From assembly GCA_963707465.1 (NCBI GenBank), contig CAVPQK010000015.1, positions 434,001 to 498,000 of the forward strand: a stretch of DNA of 64,000 bases. Direction: 5' to 3'. The notes under the pieces are model-generated. The model saw nothing but the letters and a program-made list of their open reading frames with translations, searched no databases and was not told the DNA's origin. Both the position numbers and the translations under genes were made by a program. The DNA is from Bog-159 sp963707465 (GTDB lineage Bacteria > Acidobacteriota > Terriglobia > Bryobacterales > Bryobacteraceae). Positions 49,179 through 56,614 of this stretch are shown one piece after another (position 1 is the first letter of the stretch; the number at the start of each line of letters is the position of its first letter).

Positions 49179-50912
49179 TTATCCGGGACCCGCCAGTCCC
49201 AGTCCCAGTATGGCGGGTTCCGGCTCCTCTTCGAAGCTCAGCGCGGGGATATGGGCACGCGCCCAACGTCCCCGCAACGCTGCGGCCAGCCAGGCCAGCA
49301 GCGTGATCCCCATCAGCCACTCGTAGCCCGCGGCATGGTTCAGCGCCCGCTGTTCGATGCCGGTCGCTACCTCCGACGCGATGATCAACACACCCCAATA
49401 CACCCCGAACATGATCTTGAGGTTCGCCTTGCCCGGCAGATAGGAGCAGGTGAAGGGCACCTTAGCGAAGCCCGTGAGGGCCAGTTCGATAATCAGCAGA
49501 CCGAAGGCCGCCAGAAACATCACATGCCCCAAGGCTCGCGGCCACGGCCAGACAGCCAGGTAAACCGGCGCCGCGACCGCCACCACCGGCGCCAGCGCCA
49601 ACAGCAGCAGCGTGGTGCGCGCGGCGCTCAGGTATGCGCCGCCGGCGATGGGATCGGTTAAACGGAAAAGCCAGTTGGCCCGGACCTCCATCGGAATCGA
49701 GAATGAAACGCGCAGGCCCACGACCAGGAAGAAGAGCAGGATCAGCGGGATGCCCAGCGCCGTCTGCGCGCGGCCTTCGAGCGCGCCGTAGTCGGTCGCC
49801 CTGGAACGATACAGCACGTAGGCCGCCTGGCTGAAAACGTAGGCCATCCCCATGCCCGCATAGACCGCCAGCAGCAGGCGATGCTGCCGGCTGCGCGCCA
49901 GCGTGCGTCCGATGAATATCAGGATGGCGCGCTCCGGCGGCCGGCGGGCGAGGATCCGCGCAAGAGCGTCCCACGGCGCGAAAGACCGGCGCGATGGCGC
50001 GATGCCGGCCTGCTCCACTGTGCGGCGCATCTGGCGTCTGAAGGCCAGCAGGTAGGTGGCGGCCGACAGTAGCGCAACCAATGCAAAGCCATCCAAAGCC
50101 CTCCGCGCCAGGGCGCCCATTGCCGCATTCGTGGAGCCGGTCAGCACCTGAAACAGGCCGAAGAACCAATAGGACGGAACCAGCGCATACCAAATCCGGT
50201 TTTCGGGCGCCGCCAGCGCCCGCGGATTGGCCAGCGGGGGAGTCAGGAAATACAACGTCAGTACCGCGAAGAACGCGGCCGTCTGGATGAGGCTCGACCA
50301 CCGCAGGTATCGCGCGTGGGGCAACAGATTGAGCGCCACCCCCTGCACCCCGATCAGCAGCAGGAAAACAAAGCCCGCAGCCAGCGGAATCACCAGCCAG
50401 AAGGCGCCGAAATTTCGCGCCGCGTCCAGCGCTCCCGTAGCGCCGCGCACGATCAGAAACGGGCATACCATTCCCGTGAAGGCGTTCACCGCCACCACCG
50501 CCAGCGCCACTGCCGCACCCAACGCGGCCAGTTTCGCGCCAAATACCATCGGAACGCGCACCGGCATAGCGCCCAGGATCATGCAATCGCGCCGGTCCGG
50601 AAACAGCGCATCCCAAAGCAGCAGCGTGAAGACGCCGATGATCGCCATGGAAGTCGAGATGAGGAACTCCTGGTCGGCCCACGCGGCGATATCAAGCTGT
50701 TTGGGCGTCAGGTGCTGGTACAAGCCCGCGTACTTGGGCCCCGTGACCAGCACCAACACCAGGCTGAGAGCCGCCAGCAGCGCCGCGAACTGCGAGAGCA
50801 GCGCGGACAGATCGCCGCGCACGGAAACAATGTCGGTATCGAAGAAGCGATAGGCGAACAGGCGCACCAGCGCGCGAAACTGGCGCCGCTCGCGGCCCGG
50901 CGCAGCGGTCAT
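49179..50912 (-). CDS. ABC-2-like membrane permease
   Basis: The 577-residue integral membrane protein has about twelve to fourteen predicted helices and no signal peptide. It starts with a cytoplasmic arm (RALVRLFAYRFFDTDIVSVRGD), which resembles large ABC exporter permeases of Acidobacteria. Its ATG overlaps the ATPase stop by 4 bases. Because the ATPase has lost its catalytic core, this permease may have no working motor unless another ATPase serves it. Its own frame is undamaged. Confidence 0.72.
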   Translation of the reverse strand: MTAAPGRERRQFRALVRLFAYRFFDTDIVSVRGDLSALLSQFAALLAALSLVLVLVTGPKYAGLYQHLTPKQLDIAAWADQEFLISTSMAIIGVFTLLLWDALFPDRRDCMILGAMPVRVPMVFGAKLAALGAAVALAVVAVNAFTGMVCPFLIVRGATGALDAARNFGAFWLVIPLAAGFVFLLLIGVQGVALNLLPHARYLRWSSLIQTAAFFAVLTLYFLTPPLANPRALAAPENRIWYALVPSYWFFGLFQVLTGSTNAAMGALARRALDGFALVALLSAATYLLAFRRQMRRTVEQAGIAPSRRSFAPWDALARILARRPPERAILIFIGRTLARSRQHRLLLAVYAGMGMAYVFSQAAYVLYRSRATDYGALEGRAQTALGIPLILLFFLVVGLRVSFSIPMEVRANWLFRLTDPIAGGAYLSAARTTLLLLALAPVVAVAAPVYLAVWPWPRALGHVMFLAAFGLLIIELALTGFAKVPFTCSYLPGKANLKIMFGVYWGVLIIASEVATGIEQRALNHAAGYEWLMGITLLAWLAAALRGRWARAHIPALSFEEEPEPAILGLGLAGPG

Positions 50913-51547
50913 CGGCGAACTACCTCGGCGATCTGCCGAGCGGTGGCGTCGGGATCGCTCTGCGTGACGAGTTGCGCGAAGATATCCTCCAGCGTAGGCA
51001 AGGCCATCAGGTCGCGCAGCCGGTCGATGGAGTCGTTGGCCACTACGCGCCCTTTGCGCAGGATCACCACGCGGTGGCAGACCTTTTCCACAATCTCCAG
51101 CACGTGTGAGCTGAACAATACGGTCTTGCCCGAAGCGGCCAGCGACCGGATCAGGCTGCGCGGCGCGTGCCGGTCGCCGGCCAGCGAGAACAACTCCATC
51201 AGCGCGTCGATTTTGCCGGGTAGCGTGCCGGCCGGCAGGTCGCGCAGCTCGCCGGCCAGTTCCAGGTACTCCGCGCCGGTCAGATGGGGGTAGAGGTACG
51301 GCTCTTCGGGCACATATCCGAGAATGCGCTTGAACTCGACCAGGTTGTCGCGAATGCGTCGTCCGCGATAAAGGATGTCGCCCGCGGTAGGATCGAGCAG
51401 CCCCGTGATCATCTTCACGGTGGTGGATTTGCCGGAGCCGTTGGGCCCCAGGTACCCGGTCACCTCGCCGGGCAGCGCGGTGAACGAGACGCCGTCGACC
51501 GCCAGGGTGCCGGAATACCGCTTGGTGAGCGCGCGCAGTTCTAGCAT
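50909..51547 (-). CDS. ABC ATPase lacking signature, Walker B and D-loop
   Basis: From the ATG at 51547 the 212-residue protein has a good Walker A (GYLGPNGSGKSTT, 31-43) and Q-loop region (LGYVPEEPYLYPHLTGAEYLELAGELR). Then at residue 129-130 (about 51160) FSLAGDRHAP jumps straight to RSLIRSLAASGKTVLFSSHVLEIVEKVC. About 42 residues that should lie between, holding the YSKGMRQ-type signature, the Walker B IxDEPFSGLD and the D-loop, are absent, in frame. It cannot hydrolyse ATP. The Walker A, H-loop (SSH) and the rest are well kept, so the loss may be recent, or the sequence may be misassembled here. Confidence 0.85.
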   Translation of the reverse strand: MLELRALTKRYSGTLAVDGVSFTALPGEVTGYLGPNGSGKSTTVKMITGLLDPTAGDILYRGRRIRDNLVEFKRILGYVPEEPYLYPHLTGAEYLELAGELRDLPAGTLPGKIDALMELFSLAGDRHAPRSLIRSLAASGKTVLFSSHVLEIVEKVCHRVVILRKGRVVANDSIDRLRDLMALPTLEDIFAQLVTQSDPDATARQIAEVVRR

Positions 51548-51600
51548 AGGAGGCTTAGACAGGCGCGGCGCGGCGAAAGTTCCTGGGCGCATGATACCTT

Positions 51601-52197
51601 GTGAACGTGTTCCAGCTCTCACGTCCTTCGGACGACCAGGTACGGTCCATCCTGGAACAACAGAAAGACGCGCCCTTCTCCTATGCGGAAGTGGGTGCCT
51701 CGGGGCATCCTGACCTTCCCATCGGATACAACATCGACAGGTACCGGACCCAATTGGGCACGGGAAGTTCCGGCTTCGCCGCTGCCAGGGCCGCACTCGA
51801 AAGCTGGGAAATGTTCAACATGAAGTGGCTGCGGGTTTTCCCCGCGCGCGCGGAGATCCGCCAGGGACAGGCGGTCGCCGTCATTGTGGCGCATCTTGGT
51901 TTCTATTCGATCAATCTGTCCCGAATCATCTATGTGTGCGATTCCCAAGGTCCCACCCGCACGGTCGGATTTGCTTACGGCACACTGTTGGAACACGCCG
52001 AAACCGGCGAGGAGCGATTCACCGTTTCATGGGATCGGAGCGACGATTCGGTCTGGTATGAGATAGTGGCCTTCTCGAAACCGCGGGCGATTCTCGCCAG
52101 GCTAGGTTACCCCTTCAGCCGGGCGATGCAGAAGAAGTTTGGCCGGGCATCTTTGGCGGCGATAGTGAAGGCGGCGAGGCTGTGCGAGGCGCATTAA
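51601..52197 (+). CDS. DUF1990 protein
   Basis: A GTG at 51601 starts a 198-residue product. The signature is FSYAEVGAS, then NIDRYRTQLGTGSSGFAAARAALESWEMFNMKW, IRQGQAVAVIVAHLGFYSINLSRIIYV and FAYGTLLEHAETGEERFTVSW. This matches DUF1990 (COG4762), a single beta-rich domain found in bacteria and plants with no settled function. No signal peptide is present. It is divergent from the ABC exporter pair with 53 bp between them. Confidence 0.88.
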   Translation: MNVFQLSRPSDDQVRSILEQQKDAPFSYAEVGASGHPDLPIGYNIDRYRTQLGTGSSGFAAARAALESWEMFNMKWLRVFPARAEIRQGQAVAVIVAHLGFYSINLSRIIYVCDSQGPTRTVGFAYGTLLEHAETGEERFTVSWDRSDDSVWYEIVAFSKPRAILARLGYPFSRAMQKKFGRASLAAIVKAARLCEAH

Positions 52198-52236
52198 AGG
52201 CAAGCCGCACTATCGACAGCACCCTCCTGTACAAGC

Positions 52237-52404
52237 TTATCTGGGCTTCGTTTCGTCCATCCAGGCTTTCTGTTGATCCCGCGCCGCGTGGAACACGTGC
52301 AGGATCTCGACCGCCATGGGCGACCGGAGACGATAATAGATCATGTAACTTCCCAGTGGCGAACTTCCGTACGTCGTCGCCGAACCCGCTGGCCGAACTG
52401 GACC
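52237..52404 (-). pseudogene. N-terminally truncated ParE/RelE toxin
   Basis: The frame directly after the antitoxin stop reads GPVRPAGSATTYGSSPLGSY, then MIYYRLRSPMAVEILHVFHAARDQQKAW and a stop at 52237. This is the C-terminal half of a ParE/RelE-fold toxin, which normally opens with about 45 more residues (alpha helices 1 and 2). There is no start codon before GPVRP. The Y-x-I-Y-Y-R and H-G/A-A-R strands are well kept, so the deletion is probably recent. Confidence 0.78.
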
Positions 52405-52752
52405 TCACTGGGCCGTCGAACGGCCAGCGGATTTCCTGGCGGACGCCGCAACCAGGTCCTTCGCAAGATTTCTCAGGCCATCGGCATCGTACTCTTGATA
52501 ATGGCCATCTTCGATATCCTTCATCCCTTGCTGCACGCCGCGCCGGACGCCTTCGCGCCCGGCTTTCGTCAAGCCAGCTTCGAGGTTCGCGACCCGCGTG
52601 CGGGCGCCCTTCGTAGCCTCGTCCTCCTGCAATCGCCGGATCGCGTCGCGCACGACTTCGCTCATGTTAGCGTACTCGCCGCTCCTCACCTTGCCGCGGA
52701 TGAACCGCGCCATCTGCGGCGACAGCGAGATGTTCATCTGCTCGATAGCCAT
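52405..52752 (-). CDS. ParD-family antitoxin
   Basis: The 115-residue protein begins with a ribbon-helix-helix domain (MNISLSPQMARFIRGKVRSG, EYANMSEVVRDAIRRLQEDE) of the ParD/CC2985 type, then an alpha-helical region that would bind the toxin (LEAGLTKAGREGVRRGVQQG, MKDIEDGHYQEYDADGL). The frame is complete. Its stop touches the first codon of the truncated toxin, so it is now an orphan antitoxin that could still bind its own operator or cross-react with other ParE proteins. Confidence 0.88.
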   Translation of the reverse strand: MAIEQMNISLSPQMARFIRGKVRSGEYANMSEVVRDAIRRLQEDEATKGARTRVANLEAGLTKAGREGVRRGVQQGMKDIEDGHYQEYDADGLRNLAKDLVAASARKSAGRSTAQ

Positions 52753-52903
52753 CCCCGTTCCTCCTGCCGATATTATCGCCGTTCTGTTCGCGCCTAACCA
52801 ACAACAGTCAACAAACTACTATGGAATGCAGCCGGCCCTTCCACACCGAGCGGGTCCGGTCCTTCCTTTGCGTCCTAATCTTGAGTATTGGTCGAGTGAA
52901 AAC

Positions 52904-52990
52904 TGGTGCGGATGAGAGGACTTGAACCTCCACTCCCTTGCGAGAACTAGAACCTGAATCTAGCGCGTCTGCCAATTCCGCCACATCCGC
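52904..52990 (-). tRNA. tRNA-Leu (CAG)
   Basis: The acceptor arms GCGGATG and CATCCGC pair across the ends, a long variable arm (TTCTCGCAAGGGAG) marks a class II tRNA, and the anticodon loop TTCAGGT gives CAG. The T-arm carries GTTCAAGTC. CCA is encoded at 52904-52906. The 87-base length is normal for leucine. Confidence 0.95.
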
Positions 52991-53151
52991 ACAATTTGGT
53001 TGGGCTTCTCTCATTTTTTCAGGCGCGCCTCCAGAAGTCAAATCGACTCCAATGCGGCCAAGACGCGCTCGACGGGAAACGGAGCGACCTTTATGTCGTG
53101 GAAGCCGCCCCTACGCGTCGCTATAATGATTTATGGGATTGCGTCACGGCA

Positions 53152-53338
53152 ATGAAAGTCCGAGATGGCCTAAGGGCGTTGGCCAGGGACGAGTGGACAC
53201 TTAGGAATCAGGAGGGGAGCCATAGACAGTTCGTCCACCCCTGTGAAGCCCGGCAAAGTCACTGTGGTCGGCCATCCGTCTGAGGAATTGGATCCGAAGA
53301 CCAAGAAATCTGTGATGAAGCAGGCAGGTCTCCAATGA
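53152..53338 (+). pseudogene. Frameshifted HicA toxin
   Basis: MKVRDGLRALARDEWTLRNQ, then EGSHRQFVHP, is a HicA double-stranded-RNA-binding fold with the catalytic GSH histidine. One extra base near 53241 moves the rest into another frame, where KPGKVTVVGHPSEELDPKTK, then KSVMKQAGLQ and TGA complete the family's C-terminal part. The joined product would be about 62 residues, normal for HicA. The stop overlaps the hicB start (ATGA), so the module was intact until the shift. Confidence 0.82.
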
Positions 53339-53544
53339 GCAAATACGCGGCTTTGATAGCACCCACACGCACCGGCTATAGCGCGCACGTGCCAGATCTC
53401 CCCGGCTGCATCGCCACCGGGCGGACCCTGGAGGAGACGCGCAGACGAATGCAGAAGGCCATCGAAATGCACCTCGGGGCTATGCGCCAAGACGGCGACG
53501 AGATTCCAGACCCGTCCATCGTGGAAACGCTGGAAGTCGCGTGA
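53335..53544 (+). CDS. hicB: HicB antitoxin
   Basis: The 69-residue protein reads KYAALIAPTRTGYSAHVPDLPGCIATGRT, then LEETRRRMQKAIEMHLGAM and a short acidic end. This is the HicB RNase-H-like antitoxin fold with VPDLPGC, its most conserved motif. It overlaps the hicA stop by 4 bases. HicA is frameshifted, so this antitoxin now has no toxin to neutralise at this locus. Confidence 0.88.
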   Translation: MSKYAALIAPTRTGYSAHVPDLPGCIATGRTLEETRRRMQKAIEMHLGAMRQDGDEIPDPSIVETLEVA

Positions 53545-53755
53545 GGCCCGCGCCGACCCTACCCAAGCCCTCCCCGCATTGACATCCGCTTTAGGATAAA
53601 CTGAGTGAAGGCTGCCCGCCCCGAAAACCCCCTGGTTTTCCGGCGGCGCGGCCGCGAGCCGCAAACCGACAATCAAGCTGCTGCGCCAGTTGCGCGGCGG
53701 CTGACGCGATTGCCACCCGGCAACTCCGGAGTCGGGCGCCTCAGAAGGAAGTTAA

Positions 53756-55081
53756 ATGGAAGACAAACTCAAACTGGCCGTGTTCATCGACTTCGATAAC
53801 ATCGAGATCGGCGTCAAGTCCACGTTACACCGTGAATTTGACGTGGCCGCCGTGCTGGATGCGCTGAAGGAACGCGGTGAAATCGTCACCTGCGTCGCCT
53901 ACGCCAACTGGGGAAGGCAGGAAGCCGCCACCCGCGCCATGACGGAGCACGCCGTGCAAATGGTGCAGCGCGACCCGTCGCCCCGCGGCGACAAGAACGG
54001 CGCGGACATCAACCTGGCGCTGGATGCGCTGGAGATGGCCTTCACCCACGATCACATCAACGCATTCGCCATCGTCAGCGGGGACAGCGATTTCATGGCC
54101 CTGCTCAACAAATTGAAACAATACGATAAGCGCGTTTTCGTGCTCGGCGGAAAAGCCTTCACCAGCACGATTCTGCAAAAGAATTGTCACGAATTCATCA
54201 GCTACGAATCCCTCCTGGATGAGCTGAAACAGGCGCCGCCGCCCCAGCCGCGCGCCACCCATCAACCCGGCGGCCAGCCCCCGCCCCAACAACAGCAGCC
54301 GCGTGGACCGCAGGCCCACAGGCGTCCGGCGCTGGATCTGGCCCAGGCCATGCCCCTCGTGGAGCGCGCCCTGCAAGCCCTTGAGCGGCGCAGTGTGCGC
54401 CCGCAGCTTGGGCTCCTGAAATCTACCATGCTGCAGCTCGATTCCGCCTTCAGTGAGAAAGCGTACGGTTCGGGCTCTTTCACGGATTTCGTCGAGAAAC
54501 TGCAAAAAGCCAATTACGTCAACGTCACTGGCGGTGAAGGCCGTTACATGATCAAGCGCATTGGCGCCGTGGGTCCCGAGAAGGCCACCGTGCGGCCGGA
54601 AGCGGCTTTGCCCGTTCTGCGCGACGTGCTCGAGACGCACCGCATGGAAGTCGACGAAGGCGTGTCGTCCGAAGCGCTCTCCGAGTGGGTGAAGCAGGAG
54701 CACCCCGATTACGATTGGAAGCAATACGGCTTCCAGGAATTCAGCGAACTCCTGAACTACGCGCAGGACAAGATGGTGGTCCGCATTAATCCGGATGAGG
54801 AGAAAGGTCTCATGGTGTACCTGGGGCCGGAGTTCCATCCGCCCGCGCCACCCGAGCCTCCGCCGGAGCCGATTGTCGAAGAGGAAATCGAGGAGCCGCA
54901 GCCCATCGTGGCCGGTCAGCCCACCGCGGCCGGGATCATTCCAGACGTGGAACCCCCACCCACGCGCGGCCGCTCCCCGCGCAAGAGCTCTGGACCGAGA
55001 TCCACTGGAATGCGATCCGCGGGACCGCCGAAGAAGCGCGCGCCGCGGCGCAAGAAAACCGACGACGTGCAACCCCAATAG
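53756..55081 (+). CDS. NYN-domain ribonuclease-like protein with LOTUS domains
   Basis: The 441-residue protein has an N-terminal NYN/PIN-like domain (residues 5-160): VFIDFDNIEIG supplies the first acidic cluster, NGADINLALDALEM the second and IVSGDSDFMALL the third, so the metal-binding site is complete. Two OST-HTH/LOTUS-like winged helices follow at about 200-275 and 290-355 (RDVLETHRMEVDEGVSSEAL, FQEFSELLNYAQDKMVVRI). A proline-rich link and basic tail (KKRAPRRKK) end it. The layout, like eukaryotic MARF1/LKD1-type proteins, suggests RNA cleavage guided by LOTUS binding of structured RNA. It stands alone in its own transcription unit. Confidence 0.85.
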   Translation: MEDKLKLAVFIDFDNIEIGVKSTLHREFDVAAVLDALKERGEIVTCVAYANWGRQEAATRAMTEHAVQMVQRDPSPRGDKNGADINLALDALEMAFTHDHINAFAIVSGDSDFMALLNKLKQYDKRVFVLGGKAFTSTILQKNCHEFISYESLLDELKQAPPPQPRATHQPGGQPPPQQQQPRGPQAHRRPALDLAQAMPLVERALQALERRSVRPQLGLLKSTMLQLDSAFSEKAYGSGSFTDFVEKLQKANYVNVTGGEGRYMIKRIGAVGPEKATVRPEAALPVLRDVLETHRMEVDEGVSSEALSEWVKQEHPDYDWKQYGFQEFSELLNYAQDKMVVRINPDEEKGLMVYLGPEFHPPAPPEPPPEPIVEEEIEEPQPIVAGQPTAAGIIPDVEPPPTRGRSPRKSSGPRSTGMRSAGPPKKRAPRRKKTDDVQPQ

Positions 55082-55089
55082 CTTGGAGG

Positions 55090-55123
55090 GCGGGCTTCAG
55101 CCCGCGCGGAGCTTCAGCTCCGC
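55090..55123. repeat. Dispersed double-hairpin repeat, AGCTCCGC form
   Basis: GCGGGCT-TC-AGCCCGC (55090-55105) and GCGGAGCT-TC-AGCTCCGC (55106-55123) lie between the NYN stop and the oxidoreductase start. The second stem differs from the 35.3-kb copy by a paired change on both arms. Confidence 0.75.
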
Positions 55124-55135
55124 AGGGAGGTCATT

Positions 55136-56500
55136 ATGGAACGACGTGATTTCCTGGCCGCCACGGCGTGGACGGCCACGGCGTGGACGGCTCTTTCCGC
55201 CAGCAGAGTGCTGGGCGCCAACGACCGTGTCGTCGTGGCGCTGATCGGTTGCGGCGGGCGCGGCCGCCTGGTCATGCGCGGCCTGTTGCAGGCGCCCAAT
55301 ACCGAACTCGCGGCGGCCTGCGACGTCTACGATCCCAACGCCGCGCGCGCGTCCAAAGATCTGGCCGGAGGCCGCGCGCAAACGCTCCGCGACTTTCGGC
55401 GCGTGCTTGAAATCCGCGAAGTGGACGCCGTGATGGTGTCCACTCCGGATCATTGGCACTCTATACCCACGGTGCTGGGTCTTGAAGCCGGCAAGCACGT
55501 TTACGTGGAGAAGCCTTTCGCCCGCACCATTCGCGAAGGGCGCGCCATGGTAGAAGCCGCCCTCCGCACGAATCGCATTCTCTACCCGGGCACCCAGCAT
55601 CGCTCCGCGCCGCATATCGCCGAAGCGGCGCGCATTGTACAAAGCGGCGAGATTGGCGATGTCTCCTTCGTGCGCGTGTGGAACAGCGGAAACATCGCCC
55701 CCAACGTCCAGCAGAAGGTTCCGGATACCCATCCGCCGCCCGGTCTCGACTGGGATTTCTACCTCGGGCCATCGCCCCAGGCGCCCTTCAACCGGATGCG
55801 CTTTCTCACCAATTACCGCGTCTTTTCCGATTACGCCGGCGGCTATATTACGGATTACGGCAACCACCGCGTCGACAGCGTCCACCAGATCATGGGCGTG
55901 TCCAGTCCCCACACCGTCTCCGCCGTCGGCCGCCGCCTGTGTCCCGCTAATGCCGGCGATATCTTCGATCTGCACGTGGCCACCTATCAATATCCGGGCT
56001 TCATCATGGAGTACGCGGCGTCGTGGGTAAACAGCAATGGCATCGGCGGCCGTTCGCCGGGCATGCGCTACTACGGCATGCGCGGTCTTTACAACCGTCC
56101 GCACGGATTCGCTTTCTACGGCACCAAGGCCGCGCTCTACGTGGACCGCATCGGTTACGAAATCTTCCCCGAGCCGGAGCCTGGAGCGCCCTACGCTGCC
56201 GCGCCGGCCGACGAAGCCGGGCTCAAGTATCGCGCGGAACGGAAAGCGGTTCAAGGCGCGGACGCCACCGCCGAGCACGCGCAGAACTTCGTCAAGCAGG
56301 TGCGCATCGGGACGAAAGGCGCGGTCGACGAGATGGTGGGTCACACCGCCACCGCCACCTGTCACCTGGGCACCATCGCCGCCAAAGTAGGCAGAACCCT
56401 GCACTGGAACGCGGAGAAGGAAGATTTCGAAAACGACCCGGAAGCCTCTAAGCTGCTCACCCGCGAACTGCGCAAGCCATACGATCTGATCCGGATTTAG
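55136..56500 (+). CDS. Tat-exported Gfo/Idh/MocA oxidoreductase
   Basis: The ATG at 55136 follows GGAGG. The N-terminus MERRDFLAATAW has the twin-arginine motif, and the signal ends near SRVLGAN. The NAD(P) Rossmann domain follows (VVVALIGCGGRGRLVMRGLL, with ACDVYD and EKPFA lysine motif), then the C-terminal catalytic sheet with FSDYAGGYITDYGNHRVDSVHQIMG. This group oxidises sugars or sugar alcohols with tightly bound NAD(P) in the periplasm. A 15-bp tandem duplication in the signal peptide repeats TAW-TATAW. Upstream lies a hairpin repeat only. Confidence 0.9.
   Translation: MERRDFLAATAWTATAWTALSASRVLGANDRVVVALIGCGGRGRLVMRGLLQAPNTELAAACDVYDPNAARASKDLAGGRAQTLRDFRRVLEIREVDAVMVSTPDHWHSIPTVLGLEAGKHVYVEKPFARTIREGRAMVEAALRTNRILYPGTQHRSAPHIAEAARIVQSGEIGDVSFVRVWNSGNIAPNVQQKVPDTHPPPGLDWDFYLGPSPQAPFNRMRFLTNYRVFSDYAGGYITDYGNHRVDSVHQIMGVSSPHTVSAVGRRLCPANAGDIFDLHVATYQYPGFIMEYAASWVNSNGIGGRSPGMRYYGMRGLYNRPHGFAFYGTKAALYVDRIGYEIFPEPEPGAPYAAAPADEAGLKYRAERKAVQGADATAEHAQNFVKQVRIGTKGAVDEMVGHTATATCHLGTIAAKVGRTLHWNAEKEDFENDPEASKLLTRELRKPYDLIRI
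55160..55189 (+). repeat. 15-bp tandem duplication in a signal sequence
   Basis: Two exact copies of GCCACGGCGTGGACG (55160-55174, 55175-55189) encode a duplicated Ala-Thr-Ala-Trp-Thr. The length is a multiple of three, so the frame is kept and the hydrophobic core of the Tat signal is lengthened. Confidence 0.85.
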
Positions 56501-56511
56501 TGACTCGTGGG

Positions 56512-56547
56512 GCAGCGCCTCGCGCTGCGGCGGCCTCCCAGGCCGCC
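56512..56547. repeat. Dispersed double-hairpin repeat, copy 3
   Basis: GCAGCGC-CTC-GCGCTGC (56512-56528) and GGCGGCCT-CCC-AGGCCGCC (56529-56547). The first stem has GCGC where copies 1 and 2 have GGCC, changed on both arms so the pairing is perfect. It lies between convergent genes. Confidence 0.75.
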
Positions 56548-56614
56548 TCTTACGGGGCCGCGCGGAGGCCGTTTGTCACTTAATTCAGCGAGACTCAGTA
56601 GAACCGGCGCGAAC

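Noticed and set aside
53825..55078. 417-codon open frame antisense to the NYN-LOTUS gene
   Set aside because: It mirrors the NYN motifs; no start signal or domain.
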